The notes: generated by a model from the letters alone, not told the origin. Shown: positions 1 through 11,495, counted from the stretch's first letter. The stretch is DNA of 64,000 nucleotides from Physcomitrium patens (GCF_000002425.4 NC_037267.1:7205396-7269395), one strand, 5' to 3'. Numbers and translations: made by a program.

Positions 1-525
1 GGGAGGATGGTGTGTTAAAACACAATGTTATCTTATAGACACTTCAATATGCAAATTATTTGTGGGTCTATTAAATAGAAGGTGATAACAATTCCAACAA
101 AATAGAACATGTAGAGTTCTTATTCAGGTTGGTCATAGCAAACCAACTCAACAAGGCAAAACACACTATTTTTCATTGCTGAATCCACCAATATTCAAAT
201 AAAAACAAATAAAAAAGTGAAGTTAAGCTCGGCATAAGACACTTCAGGTCAGAACGATCCAAGAGACAACAAACTCTGTGTAAAAGATCTGACAACATCG
301 GACTTTTCAGACACTTCAGGTCAGAACGATCCAAGAGACAACAAACTCTGTGTAAAAGATCTGACAACATCGGACTTTTCAAGAACCGACGATCACCCCA
401 TGCTGGGGAGGGGGGGTATAAAGTACTCAACTAGAACATTTAAAACTTGTGTTCAGAGGTGCGCAAACGATCTCGAACAGTTTCGGCACCAAGTCTTAAG
501 AGGTTCACTGAAGATGTGGGGTGTG
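1..525. other. Left flank, no gene recognised
   Basis: AT-rich sequence holding a 72-bp tandem duplication. An 85-codon minus-strand frame spans the duplication (24 codons per unit keep it open), but it has no recognisable domain and I treat it as a by-product of the repeat. Confidence 0.5.
238..381. repeat. Perfect 72-bp tandem duplication
   Basis: Two identical 72-bp units abut at 309/310; each begins gacacttcaggtcagaacga. Perfect identity implies a recent duplication. It lies about 145 bp from the 3' end of the tRNA-Cys gene. Confidence 0.95.
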
Positions 526-597
526 AGGGGGCAAGCGGGGTTGAACCGCTGACCTATCGGACTGCAGCCGATTGCTCTGCCACTGAGCTATACCCCC
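526..597 (-). tRNA. trnC-GCA: tRNA-Cys (anticodon GCA)
   Basis: The minus strand folds as a 72-nt cloverleaf. The acceptor stem GGGGGTA pairs with TGCCCCC (one G-U). The D arm contains AGCTCAGTGGCAGAGC, and a 5-bp anticodon stem carries loop CTGCAGT with anticodon GCA at 565-563. The T arm GCGGTTCAACCCCGC has the normal TTCAA core. The unpaired base after the acceptor stem is U, the discriminator expected for cysteine tRNAs. No intron and no encoded CCA, as in nuclear genes. A and B box promoters are intact, but the nearest downstream T run on the minus strand is about 80 nt away, so termination is uncertain. All stems pair, so I think it is functional. Confidence 0.92.
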
Positions 598-600
598 GGC

Positions 601-1138
601 GGAACCGACTCCAACGGATCTGTCTGGATTCTTCGGGTTTTCATTTAGTATTTGAAAGTGTATTTCTTAGTAAATACTATATTTCATTGTCGTCTCTCAC
701 TAAGAGAGAAGCAATTACTGGAGGGTTATGTGAAGTTTTAGAAGCTTTGGAAGCTTGTCTGCTCCACTGAAGCGCAGCGAAGCGAAGGTGGGAATTTCCC
801 ACGCACCTGCTCTCGCTCCTACATTTCGTTCGTCTTTCTCGCGGGCTTTCGATTTGTGCTTCCGGTGGCGGCGTCGCTTTTGCGGCGTTTGACGCGGTAG
901 GCTTTGTCGGAATGGTGTTTGGGCTGACCATGTTTTGGGGGGATTTTGATGGAAGAAGCGGATGATGTGGACCAAGAGTTGGTCGAGATTTGAGTGAGCG
1001 TTGGGATTGAGATGCTGTTCGCGTTTTGTGAGGTGGGCTCAGAGCTCGGGCGATTGAATTAGTTTGGAAAAATCGGAGGATTTTCGGATCGGAGTGTGTG
1101 AATGTAGAGGAGCTCGTGCTCGTGCTCCTGCTTATGCA
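601..1138 (+). promoter_or_regulatory. CpG-rich 5' region of the PIGW-like gene
   Basis: From about 740 to 1180 the sequence is conspicuously richer in G, C and CpG than the rest of the window, ending at the ATG of exon 1 (1139). This fits a promoter and 5' UTR of an expressed gene. Short upstream ATGs occur, for example at 949 (14 codons) and 1134 (12 codons, overlapping the main start in another frame); if transcribed they would act as uORFs. I see no convincing TATA box and do not place a transcription start. Confidence 0.5.
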
Positions 1139-1356
1139 ATGGCGTATTATTCGTATTCTCCTGATCTCATGAAGCGTCTCAAGGAGGAGTGAGTGGCGCT
1201 TTCTTTCCTTTCCTTGACGTGTCTCCGTGTTTATTGTTTTCTTGGTTTTGTTGTTGTTTGTGATCATAACGTGAATACGGTGGGGTATGCAGGTTTGTTA
1301 GTAATTTGGAGGGTACCACGATGCGGGAGATCGCCGCCATGTCTGCATTGTTTCCG
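1139..1356 (+). CDS. PIGW: PIGW/GWT1 GPI-inositol acyltransferase, first two exons (partial)
   Basis: Exon 1 (1139-1188) encodes MAYYSYSPDLMKRLKEE, ending at donor GGA|GTGAGT. A 104-bp intron ends in TATGCAG, and exon 2 (1293-1356) continues FVSNLEGTTMREIAAMSALFP to donor CCG|GTAGGT. Splicing restores one frame (phase 2, then phase 0). The K-E-x-FVSNL-x-G-T-x-x-EI pattern is the N-terminal signature I know from PIGW/GWT1, the multispanning ER acyltransferase that adds an acyl chain to inositol during GPI-anchor synthesis. Only about 38 of roughly 450-500 residues are here; the membrane segments are absent. No further exon was found to the right, so either a giant intron follows or the locus is broken. 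Identification rests on a short stretch recalled from memory, so it is likely but not certain. Confidence 0.7.
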
Positions 1357-2832
1357 GTAGGTCTTTTTTTACCCCAGTTCATGAATCGAGTATGGCAATA
1401 CAGCGCTTGGTTATCCTTTTCTGTGCCTGAACCAGCTCTCAAATATTCATTGAGGTGGTCGGAGTTATCGCTGCTTGATATGATTGAGATTAATTTTCTG
1501 CCATAGTATATGGCTAGTTCGTGCATTTCGTGCATAGAATGCTTTTTCGTCTTTTGAGTGGTTTATTTGCAACCGCTGTGGTTTTTGAAATTCTTAGGTA
1601 TGACCTTTTTGTTGACTAATTTCATTGATTAAAACTGAAGTTACTGTTGGAATAGTTTTTGTCATTTGTTTTGTTGTTTTTTCATTTTATAATATTTTTT
1701 GTGGCTAAGTTAAGGTATATTTCTTTATTGAAGTATATGTATATATATTTTTTTATATATGTGTTTTCTTATTTTATTATTGTAGTGTTATTGAGGTATT
1801 GTCTGTAATTTATCTCTCTTTCTTTGTAACGCTATGTATTTTATTCTCATTAGGTTATTAGTTTGCTGTATTTTTTATTTTAATTTTTGTAGAATTTATT
1901 TATTAATTCATAAAACTGTTGTGTAGAGAAATTACGCAATGAGGTGCTAGTAAATTTTTTTGTTGAACTAATTTGTGTTGACTTTTCTAATACACTTTTT
2001 TAGTTATTTCAGGCCTCTACATTTTGCTTCTAAATATAAGAGCATAACATATTGCAGAATAGTGTTCTTAAAAATGTGAAGATGATACATTATACATTTA
2101 ATTGCAAAGATTACTGTAATTAATTTTGATTTTCGGTGTACACATCATACTTGATTATATTTCAAATTTTGATTGAATCGAAATTGTTGAATTATTGTAA
2201 ATGTGTTGAACAATAACATGGTTTTGTCATATTAGTTATAGACATCCGAGATTGTTAAAGGATGATTTTACCGTATTTGTTTTAAATATAAGTTATGCCA
2301 TGAAAAAGTTCTTAATTTTATGTTCTGGGTCTATTTAACTTGTGTATCAGTATGGTGTATTGCACAAATTCCTTCATAATTGTTATATCTAGAATTGTAA
2401 AAAGAGAAAAAAAATAAAATTAGATATATATATATATATATGTGTAAAGTGAAGAAAATGATATGGTACATCTCATTAAAAAGAAACTGTATTACATATG
2501 CATTTAAAAAACTTGATATTATTATTTTCAAAGATTAATATATATAAATATATATATATTAGTATTTTGTTTTCTTAATTTTTTGAGTCAAATTATCCTC
2601 ATCATCTTTTTATTTATCTCATTCTGTTCTTTACTTCTTTTTTTTATAAAAATTATTTGTTTTAAAGACCTAGAAATTAAATTAGACAAATTATATAAAT
2701 AATTATAGAATTTAAATTTTTTCTTATGCTGATTCAATATCATCTTTTCTTATTTATATTTATATTTTTTATTTTTTCAGTTTACATATTTTAACATATG
2801 TTTATTCATTACTTTTTTACAATTTGTCCATT

Positions 2833-2834
<2 letters not shown>

Positions 2835-2874
<40 letters not shown>
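2835..2874. repeat. Poly-T run, 40 nt
   Basis: Uninterrupted T run. It could be the remnant poly-A tail of a minus-strand retroposon, but no body was recognised beside it. Confidence 0.95.
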
Positions 2875-2875
<1 letters not shown>

Positions 2876-3178
2876 GGAAAAAATTTCGAAAAGTTCTTTT
2901 AAATTTCTTAAAAAATTAAAAAGTTGATACTAGATCTAGTTAACTTTGCTTAACAATTTGATATCTATTTGTTTTTACTATTAATTGTAGATTAAAGTTT
3001 TATAGTAATTGAAAAAAAAATCGGTATTTTTTTTCTATATTTAGCGTTATTAAATTTGAATAATAATATACTACAAGCTTTTTTAATTGAATTACCAAAT
3101 TTTTATTTGTTTTTTAGATCTTAGGTACATTTTTGGAATACTAATTGTTTATTAATTATTAATAATTTACTATGTTCA

Positions 3179-3184
<6 letters not shown>

Positions 3185-3212
<28 letters not shown>
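3185..3212. repeat. TA dinucleotide microsatellite
   Basis: Continuous TA repeat of about 14 units. Confidence 0.9.
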
Positions 3213-3215
<3 letters not shown>

Positions 3216-4369
3216 GTGTTTAAATCTTGAATAATTTAAATGCATATAGATTTTGTTGTAGTATATTTGGTTATTTTTAATGAGATCGCTATATGGACAT
3301 CTACCTTTTACTAAGTGGTTCTTCTTGTGCTTCACATCTTTCTTTTCATGTAGTAAATTTCTTGTACATACAAGAAAAGTTTTAGGAATAAATACATTGT
3401 TACAGATCTATAAGTAATAAATTAGATTGTTTTAAATCCAATGATAAAAATAATGAGATGTATTATAATTTTTTTAAAAATTTAATATAATATTTGTGAA
3501 AAAAATGCTATGAGATTTTCTACACAAGTCTTTTATTATAATTTTTTTATAATGTCTTTATTACAAATTAGAGTTCTTTTGTGTACATGTGTGGGTGCAT
3601 GGTATTATGGATGTCCACCAAATAAAAAAGAGATGTCTTATTGGACATTCTTGTTCATTGATTCGTTTCCCAACATTCTCATGACTAACTTGCCTTTTGG
3701 TGAATACAACTTCAGTTACACTGCCTATATACATACATGTATAGGGAATTGTTAATGCTATATCTTTAATTGATATCGTTACAACCTAATAAATACATGC
3801 TACAATTGCAATGTTCAATGGGTGCAACCCCCCTTAATTAATATGCATATATATATTTTAGAGAAGTAGTAAAAAAACAAAGGAAGTTATATAAAAATAT
3901 ATATTATTATAATATAAATAAAATAACTTAATTTAATATAAAAAATATTACTTTTTGAAATAATATGTTTGGAAAAGTCATGTAATACTAAGCTCAAAGA
4001 AATATATGGTATTCAAACCAATTGGCTCACTTTTTGCTACTATTATCTTATAATTTTTTTAAAGTTGCGAGGTATTAGTAGTCCAACATGTAGCATACAT
4101 TTACAAATGAAAATATATGAAAGCATAAGATTTTAAACCAAGTTTATAATATTTTAATTTTTAATGATAATTTTTATATTGATATTGTTTATAAAGTAAC
4201 TTACTTTATTGCTTTTATTTTTTTGATGAATATATTAATTATAATTACATCTTGTAAGAATCATAAAATATTGCCACAGGTGATGAGCATGTGGATGCAG
4301 GAGGTGAAGGTGTTTGGAGATGAGTAATAGAATATAGAGGGAAATAGGAATGCTGTTGGCATCTGCCTC

Positions 4370-4451
4370 GTCAATTTGGCCGAGTGGTTAAGGCGACAGA
4401 CTTGAAATCTGTTGGGGTTCCCCCGCGCAAGTTTGGACCCTACAGCTGACG
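4370..4451 (+). tRNA. tRNA-Ser (anticodon TGA), probably a pseudogene
   Basis: An 82-nt class II tRNA shape with D arm GGCCGAGTGGTTAAGGC and a perfect anticodon stem-loop ACAGA-CTTGAAA-TCTGT (anticodon TGA at 4403-4405). A long variable arm is followed by discriminator G, all typical of tRNA-Ser. The T arm is damaged: the stem GCAAG/CCTAC has two mismatches and the loop reads TTTGGAC instead of TTCGAAC, which destroys the B box. The acceptor stem has an A-C mismatch. I therefore call it a decayed copy; a transcribed gene is unlikely. Confidence 0.75.
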
Positions 4452-5141
4452 ATATGACAAGATTCAATTATTGTGTTATACTTCTATTTTTTATCATTTA
4501 CCATCATTAGCAATAACATCCTAATCAATTGTCCTAATGGCAACTCACCTTCTACTCTTATTGCGCATCGCTTCATCCATTGAGTGTCAATTCTTCCTTT
4601 CTTCAGGTTGACAAAACATAACTTCATTGTGGAAATCCATTATTTCTTCATTGAATTTCTACTTTTTTAAAATTTTTTTTACCTCTATTTTTTTCTTTTG
4701 TAAAAACATCACACTACGTCACTTAGATGCCACACTAGGTTGTGACTTTCTTTTAATTGCTATTAAGATAATTTTAAGCTATTAAACTTGTATCTAGAAT
4801 ATATCTTGTTTTGAATCCTTTGTGCTTTTTTAACATAAATAATTGCATATGTAGTAAATTTTTTGACACCAATTCTTAATCTATGAGATGCATTAGGATT
4901 AGTTTTAATAGGATGAAGGGAGGAATTTTAATAAAGAATTTCTAGTTAAGGTAGGCAATCCATTTTCAATAACTTATGTATTTTTGCATGTATGCAATAA
5001 GTGTAAAAATGCAAGAAAAACATCTCTATGTGGGAAATAAAAATCAAGAGGATTCAAGGTGTTTTCAAAAATTTTAGTCTAAAAAAGGAATTTATATAAA
5101 TATTTTAGCTGAAGATTATTTTTGACCTAAATTCGATATAT
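4452..5141. other. AT-rich flank up to the retrotransposon nest
   Basis: No gene, repeat or transposon end recognised. Its last five bases, TATAT (5137-5141), are the left target duplication of Chromo-1. Confidence 0.5.
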
Positions 5142-5687
5142 TGTCAAGGATAAGAATTCGATAAAAACAAACAAATAAGTGAGACTCTCTCAAAGAATAT
5201 GACAAAATAAAAATAAAGAAATATGTATATTAAAAAAAAACTAGAATGGCTATTACCACAAGACAAGAAAACTAGAGGCTCTCGAAATTAGACTAGAAAT
5301 AAGAAAGGAGTTGACAAGAGTGAAAAAGGCTTTATTCTTGCTTCTATATATACTATCTACCTAAGATCTATGTGGTGACATTCTAAAGGACATCCAAAAA
5401 TATGTTGACTTTGCATGATACATATCTTAACTTGCAAAGCAAGTTTCTATATGGGTGCTATATAATTAGCTTATTTCACAAGCTACCAATATATGTGATA
5501 TGTGGTTAGCTTGTTGATCAAGTTTTTAATCTACTAATCAACTACAAATACACGTAAAGTCAAAATAATATCTAAAAAGCTTTTAAAAATCTTTTCAAAA
5601 AGATATTATAAAATTAATCTACTTTTACTTAGTTCTATCTATTCATATTACTTAGATAATAATTATAATAAATTTATATCCATGACA
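5142..5687 (-). repeat. 3' LTR of Chromo-1
   Basis: 546 bp. On the minus strand it begins TGTCATGG and ends CCTTGACA, so it has TG...CA ends. The purine-rich tract AGAAAGGGAGATAA lies just upstream (5688-5701). Contains a TATATATAG segment typical of this family. Confidence 0.88.
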
Positions 5688-5728
5688 TTATCTCCCTTTC
5701 TAAAAATGAGTGCCACGAGAAGTAATGA

Positions 5729-6151
5729 TCATATGTTTAGGAAGTCTAATATCTGACAAATTATATTTGTAATGTACTTTGATCTTTGTTTCTTTTAAAG
5801 ATAGTTGATAGGTCCTCTCAGCCATCAATCATATCCAATTCTAAGGCAAGAAGACTATCTTGTAATTTGATCATTATTGAAACCTTTGTAACTTCTTTGA
5901 ATGAAAATATTTATGATACCATGAGGAATTGTATCCAAATCCAATAAAATCACCAAACATCAAGAGTCTCTTTTTAGATTTTGATATTAAATGCGTTGTA
6001 TCTTACTATCTATTCAAAAAATAATATATTATTCTTAAAGGTCTTCATTTCTATTACATTGTCTTGAAGGTTGTAATAATCACAAGATCTCATCTGGTAA
6101 ATTAACAAATGATGGTTCTTGAGTTGAATCAACTAAGTATTGGTTCTCTAT
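5729..6151 (-). pseudogene. Extra 3' ORF of Chromo-1, decayed
   Basis: A 423-bp frame between pol and the 3' LTR, at the same place and length as in the other Chromo copies: 41 nt from the LTR and 102 nt from the pol stop. The start codon is now ATA and several stops interrupt it. I do not recognise the product; see the copy at 49718-50140 for description. Confidence 0.7.
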
Positions 6152-6253
6152 CTCTTTAATGCCACAATTATACATAAATTATAAACAAGGATAGAAAGTT
6201 GAATGCAATTTATCGTAAATTGTATTTCTTTCATAGGAAAGGTTTGCTATCCT

Positions 6254-6481
6254 TCATCTTAATTTTGATGGATATTGTTGATAAAAAACTTTGATCTTCT
6301 CTATTACATTTGTAAGATTTTTTGTTGGCTTATATGTACTTTTGCTAATATCATATCCATGCTAATGAATAAGATATTCCAACCTAGGTCGATGCCCCCT
6401 TGAGTCTAAGATTTCTTCGACCTCAAATTTTTGATTATTATCTACTTTTATAGAAGGCGATGGTATTTGTCTTCTTTTTGA
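6254..6481 (-). pseudogene. Chromodomain at the end of pol, Chromo-1
   Basis: Minus-strand translation gives a chromodomain pattern: KFEVEEILDSR, then RLEYLIH, then HGYDISKST. Pol ends at a TGA at 6256-6254. Chromodomains at the integrase C-terminus steer chromoviruses to chromatin marks. Its N-terminal edge is cut by solo LTR H; stop codons show decay. Confidence 0.75.
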
Positions 6482-6834
6482 TGTCAAGAAGGCAAGCCTC
6501 CTTGAAAGAATATAGGGTCTTTAATTACAAGTAGGTTGTAAAGAGCATAATATTACCTAAATGAAGTCAAATATGAAAAGTTAGTCAAAGGCTAAATACA
6601 AAATTTAGACTAATTTCTTTATTGTACCAAGATGTATCCAACTCCTTATTCAAATCTTAAATCCATACCTCATCTTATTAAAATACCTATAATTTACTTA
6701 TTATTAATCTAATCTAAGAAAAGTTTAGCTTGTTAAGCTAAATTCAAGCTATAAACTTCAAATTATTAAAGTCCATAAATAAAATCTTGTGGAAATTAGA
6801 GCCAAATCAAGGAGAAAAAAACATTGGCCACTTG

Positions 6835-7625
6835 TTGCAATAGCTGCCTCAAAACCCTTGTATACAAATCAGCTTGGATTTCCCTCATTATAGCTCTTCT
6901 TCTTGTATATTAAGGCTTGTTGAAAAGCTGACAATGAGTTTTAGCTTCTTCTAAATTTTTAAAATTAAAAAAAAAAAAAATCCAGTAAATGGCATAGAAA
7001 GATCCAAAGTAGTCTTGAATTCGCCACCCAAAAAACTCTTGCAATTCCCTTCTCACAAATCTTTTGGTATCTCCCTCTTTATAGCTCTATTTTTTAGATA
7101 AAATAGCTTTTTAAAAAGCTAAAAATAAGATCCAATTTTTTTCAAAATTTCAAAATAATAAGAAGAAAATATAAGAAATGGCATAGAAATCCCTAACTAG
7201 TCTTAAATCTTGCCGCCCAAAAACTCCAACAACCCCCCTTTCACAAATTTGTATGGTTTTTCCTCGATATAGCTCCATTTCTTACATCCTATAACTTGTT
7301 GAAAAGATAACAAAATAATCTAACTTCTCTCAAAATTATAAAATAGGAAGAAGAAGAAAATACAAGAAATGGCATAGAAATACCTAACCAATCTTGAATC
7401 TCACTACCTGAAAACTCCAACAACCCTTAATTTTACAAATTTATATGGTTTTTCTTTGTCATAGCTCTATTTTTTGCGTGCTATAGCTTATTGAAAAGCT
7501 TAAAGTATGACCTAACTTCTTTTGAAATTTTAGAAAAAAAAAATTAAAATTGTATAAGTAGCCTTCAAAACTCCAAACAAGACTTGAATCTTGTCCTTCT
7601 TATTCCAAAAACTCTAGCGACTTCT
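6835..7625. repeat. Diverged tandem array, about 4 units of ~190 bp
   Basis: Landmarks recur at near-equal spacing: aatggcatagaaa at about 6985, 7178 and 7368, and tatagctct/tatagctcc at about 6890, 7080, 7270 and 7460. Units share a pattern of ttgaaaagct, a Pu-rich stretch, and aactcc/aactct runs. Divergence between units is high. Confidence 0.7.
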
Positions 7626-7889
7626 CTTTTTCTTCTTTTTGACTCAGTCCCTTTCATTCTTTTTTCAAAATTAAAAAAACCTTGATGTCAAAAATTCTTA
7701 CTCTTCACCTCCTTCCAATATCCCTCTTAAATCTTTATAGAGTTAGATATTTATAATACTTTTTAGATCAAATAATTCCCATAAGACATCAATTTCACAT
7801 TCTAAATTCTATTCAAATTATAAATGTATTAATATTATGTTCTTTCTCTTTTTCCTATAAGTAAAATTAATTTTCCTCTAAATATCTTT

Positions 7890-7912
7890 GATGCACTTAA
7901 ATTAAGTGCATC
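7890..7912. repeat. Perfect palindrome near the end of solo LTR H
   Basis: GATGCACTTAA and TTAAGTGCATC, 11-bp arms around one A, six bases from the element end. Confidence 0.9.
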
Positions 7913-7923
7913 ACAACACTGGA

Positions 7924-8364
7924 ATATTTATTGTCTTATATGGCTCTAAAAGAGACACATGAAATATGAGATGGATTTTCATAGACTCCAATAGATGTAA
8001 TTGATAAGCAACTAAATTGACTTGTTCACAAATAAGAAATGGTGTAAGACTATGATAATCCAACTTGTCATAAGGACAAATAGTTTTAATATTATGATAA
8101 AGTAATAATACCTTATCACCAATATGAAAATGAAGTTATTCCTTACAATAAGCATTTACATTGCTCTTTTACTATTTTAAGCCTCTTTAAGTTGTACTTT
8201 CAATATTCTATGTAGCTCAGATAAATACTTATCTAAATCTTTTGTCACAAGATTATCAACTTTTGAAATATCAAAAACATCAAGTCATGGATGATAATCA
8301 TAATTAGTAAAAAAAAAGATGTTTGTTAGAAAAAAGAATGTACCATATTATTATAAGAAACTTC
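7924..8364 (-). pseudogene. Integrase C-terminal part (GPY/F region), Chromo-1
   Basis: Aligns on the minus strand with the intact frames of Chromo-3 (33645-34127): sequence around the GPY-type module and the KIH-x-IFH segment before the chromodomain. Many stops. Cut at 8364 by insertion of Gyp-C; the integrase continues at 25533. Confidence 0.65.
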
Positions 8365-8781
8365 TATAAAATCCACGAAAAAATATTTTAAAGAAAAATT
8401 AGGGTATTTATCTAGGTAGAATCCACTATGGAACCTTCTAAAAGGAATTTAGGACAATTATTTAAGTGGAATCCATCATTTAGGAACATTCTATAAAATT
8501 GAGGGTGATTGAACAAGTATAAATAAGACTGACTAAGGCCTTTTGAGAGAGCTGATTAGATATGGCTTTAGACCTTCTTTCTTAGTAAAGTTTGATTTTG
8601 CATCTTTTTATTTAGTTCTATTTTATTTTATTTCTATTTGTAGAGTTTTGTCTTTCATGTCTTATTTTATTTAATTTTCTTTAATTTTGTTCTGGTCTAT
8701 TTGTCCTATTTTGTGATGAATTTTTATATTGCTATGGATTAAAAGAATCTTAGACTCTCAAAATAGATTGATCTTATTTCA
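8365..8781 (+). repeat. 5' LTR of Gyp-C
   Basis: 417 bp, start TATAAAATCC (decayed TG), end TTATTTCA. TATAAATAAG near 8519 is a plausible TATA box. Matches 25114-25532 and, inverted, 22918-23332. Confidence 0.8.
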
Positions 8782-8782
8782 T

Positions 8783-8794
8783 TGGTATCAAATC
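8783..8794 (+). other. Primer binding site, initiator tRNA-Met type
   Basis: TGGTATCAAATC follows the LTR after one base; the usual plant iMet site is TGGTATCAGAGC. Confidence 0.7.
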
Positions 8795-10108
8795 AACTAT
8801 TAGATTATTCTTTGATAATGTGTCAATAGCCATCATTTAATTTGAAGTCAATTATTATGGTCATATTGAATACTATGTTGTGGCTACAATGAGCTATTCT
8901 TAAAAAATCAACCAAAAGATTAAAAGACATTACAATAGTGGAGTCTAATAAGGAAATTACAACATGGAAGATATGATAGAGCAATCCTAGATGGAGGCTC
9001 AAATATAGTACCTCTTAAGCCAGATAGCTACTTTGTAAGGACAAATAGAAGCCTCAAGGACAAGAAAGTTAACATCTTCTAGGCTAAAATTGAGTAAGTC
9101 TAGTAGATACTATAGAACTTCAAGACAAGAAGATGTATGTCAATGGCTCTTAAATATATGACAATACATCTAACTATCTGAGGTAAATATTATTGAAGGA
9201 ATTATGTATGCAGCCACCTATTTGAGATATGCGATAGCCATTTGGTAGCAACATCAAGTATAAAGTTATAGAGCTCAAGGTTGATTTTGTGATTAAAAGG
9301 AGTTTGAGATTGAATTTAGGAATTAATTTTGGCCCATCAATGCAGAAAAAATAGCACATGATTAATTGACAAAACTTATAGAATCTAATTTGGTGCAAGA
9401 TTATGTCTCTTGATTTAAGTTCTTATGTCTCTAAATTGACAATGTTTCAAATGTAGAAATAATAGATTGATTTCTACGAGATTTGAAATGTGGAGTTGAG
9501 CAAAAGGTAGAATTAAAGGATCTACGAATATTTGAAGAGGCAATTATAATTACAAAGAAGATTGATGCTATAGATTTTAGAAATTGTAGGACACAATCTA
9601 AAGCATGAAATCATATACTATGATTTAATATTATGATAGTATAATCAATGCCAATGGAAATTGATGTCCTACAAGAATCAATGATACTACAAAGATGACA
9701 AATATTGGTTTAAAAGAGATTGTATTTTTATTGTTGGGAGCTAAGCCATGAGATTGGAGATTGTCCCAAACATCAAAATTCAATGTCCAATAAAATAAAG
9801 AAAGTTTATTATCTCAAGACTCACTAAGTTGATCATGAAATAGAGTAGAAAAATGAGGGTTTCTAATAAAGGTACCAAAGGCCAATATTAGAGATAGCTA
9901 TTATCTCTCAGAGAAAAATGATATGACCTTGGATAATTATAAAAAGACTCAACTGGTGCATCTAATAGGACTACTTAGAAGACAACGATGTTAAGTCTTT
10001 GTGGATTGTAGATCTACAAGAAATTATATCTCGATTGAAATTATCAATTGACTTAAGATTAAAACTAAGGTAATTAAGAGACGAAGTATATATCTTGTAG
10101 ATGACCGA
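8795..10108 (+). pseudogene. gag and N-terminal protease of Gyp-C, decayed
   Basis: Gag is recognised by a zinc knuckle at about 9723-9764 (C-W-E-L-S-H-E-I-G-D-C-P, the first Cys lost through a one-base shift), spacing CX2CX4HX4C. Protease follows: FVDCRSTRNYIS from 9998, where the DSG/DTG active site has become D-C-R. The frame runs to 10108, where A1 is inserted, and resumes at 18927. Multiple stops. Confidence 0.7.
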
Positions 10109-11483
10109 TGTCGTATTACGTGCTTTTTTGCTCGAGAATGCGTCGGGCATCTGGCTGTAGAAGATAGTATGGAGATTCGCCAATAGTCAAGCAATCTATC
10201 AGTTTTTGACTGTTGGAAAATAAACGACTGCAAGAATATACCATAAATCTATACGGATGCCCTTCGACTGCTTGTCGAAGTCCTTTTTGCCCCAGCCTGT
10301 AGGTCTCTAGACGTTACAGAGAACCCCGAACCACCCAATCTGTTAATCTCCGATACCACTTTGTACTTACGAGCTTGTATCCACTGACTGTCTTGTTAGA
10401 TTAACCCAATAAATTTCATTCACTCCACATACTCAATCCTATAGACACCCTTTTAATCCTTCAATCACAGACATAATTCGATTTTACAAAACAGTCAAGA
10501 GTAATCAAATCCACTTCATTAAAAATCTCGATTCACCATTACAACATTGACTTCAGCAACGATTGCCTCAGTCTTCCTAAAACTCTATGAAGAAGAAAAA
10601 TCCAATTCTCCGTCTTTTCTTCTCCGACCCGAAGCATGAAGCTCTTTTTCAATCCCCTTGATCTTCAAAAACCTCCCATGAAAACGAACTAGTAACCTTG
10701 AAAAGAGCTTGAAGCTAGCTCCTCGATCCAAAATCCCCCCCCCCCCTTGATCTCATTCTCCCTTTAACCTTATCCTCTGAATTTCTTCAATCTTCCGTCT
10801 TGGATCCGGAATTGGCTCCCATCGTCAGAGCTTAGATCCGAAATTGACTCCCGTTGTCAGAGCTTTCGAAACGACACAGAGAATAAGATGCCCGTAGTAA
10901 CTTGGATTTTTCCGTAATTAGACTGTATTGGGTTGGCCGACCAATTCAGGTCTCATATTAGATAAGAGTCCAGTAGTAAGACCCGGATTTCTCCATAATT
11001 AGACTGCATTGGGTTGCCCGACCAATGCAGGTCTCATATTGGGTACGATGCCCGTAGTAACCTGGATGTTCTCGTAATTAGACTGCATATGGTTGCTCGA
11101 CCAATGCAGGTCTCATATTGGGTAAGATGCCCGTAGTAACCTGGATGTTCCCGTAACTAGATTGCATTGGGTTGCCCGACCAATGCAGGTCTCATATTGG
11201 GTAAGAGGACCCGAATTGGATTCTTGAAATTGGATCCAATTGGCTCTTCGAACCAAGCTCACCCGTCGCATGAATTGGTCCTTTCTCTTCATGTTGACTC
11301 CCGTTATTGGAATCGAACGGAGCATTTCAGTATGCCATGGCTGACTGTAACGGGGTGACTGAACCTGACCACTCAGTATTTGCACTGGAGTTGGTCGTTG
11401 CTCCCAATATTCGAGGTAACATAATATTAATAAAAGTCTCCTTTTTTTATATTTTCACGGTATACTCGTATTACAACACGACA
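10109..11483 (-). repeat. 3' LTR of A1
   Basis: 1375 bp, TG...CA. Contains four ~79-bp internal repeat units (the other LTR has five), which accounts for the length difference. Confidence 0.92.
10884..11210. repeat. ~79-bp tandem repeats inside the A1 LTR, four units
   Basis: Each unit runs from gtagtaacYtgga through gtaattagactgcattggg to caggtctcatatt. The marker ggtctcatatt recurs near 10954, 11032, 11110 and 11188. The other LTR has five units at 18302-18645; solo LTR A2 has about two. Confidence 0.85.
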
Positions 11484-11495
11484 TCCACCCCCTCT
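11484..11495 (-). other. Polypurine tract of A1
   Basis: AGAGGGGGTGGA on the minus strand directly before the 3' LTR start, as required for plus-strand priming. Confidence 0.8.

Larger units (their letters stand above)
1357..4369. other. AT-rich intron or intergenic sequence
   Basis: Starts at the exon 2 donor. Strongly AT-rich with simple repeats (poly-T at 2835, TA repeats near 2430 and 3185). Small open frames such as 3510-3755 (81 codons) show no family resemblance. No LTR or transposon end was recognised. Most likely intron 2 of the PIGW-like gene. Confidence 0.5.
6482..7918. mobile_element. H: solo LTR of an unrelated family
   Basis: 1437 bp with TG...CA ends (TGTCAAGAAGG...CATCACAACA), interrupting the chromodomain/integrase sequence of Chromo-1. 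Flanks TTTGA (6477-6481) and CTGGA (7919-7923) are a degraded 5-bp duplication; the intact site in sister copies reads CTTGA there. Contains a diverged tandem array and, near one end, a palindrome. No coding sequence seen. Confidence 0.7.

Noticed and set aside
677..1267. 196-codon minus-strand frame opposite the PIGW-like exon
   Set aside because: Low-complexity Ser/Thr/Arg content and antisense to a better-supported exon and CpG-rich leader.
3510..3755. 81-codon open frame in AT-rich sequence
   Set aside because: No family resemblance, no splice or promoter context; expected by chance.
11167..11358. Repeated MGCPTNAGLILGKR frames at 11167 and 18605
   Set aside because: They read through the 79-bp noncoding repeats of both A1 LTRs.
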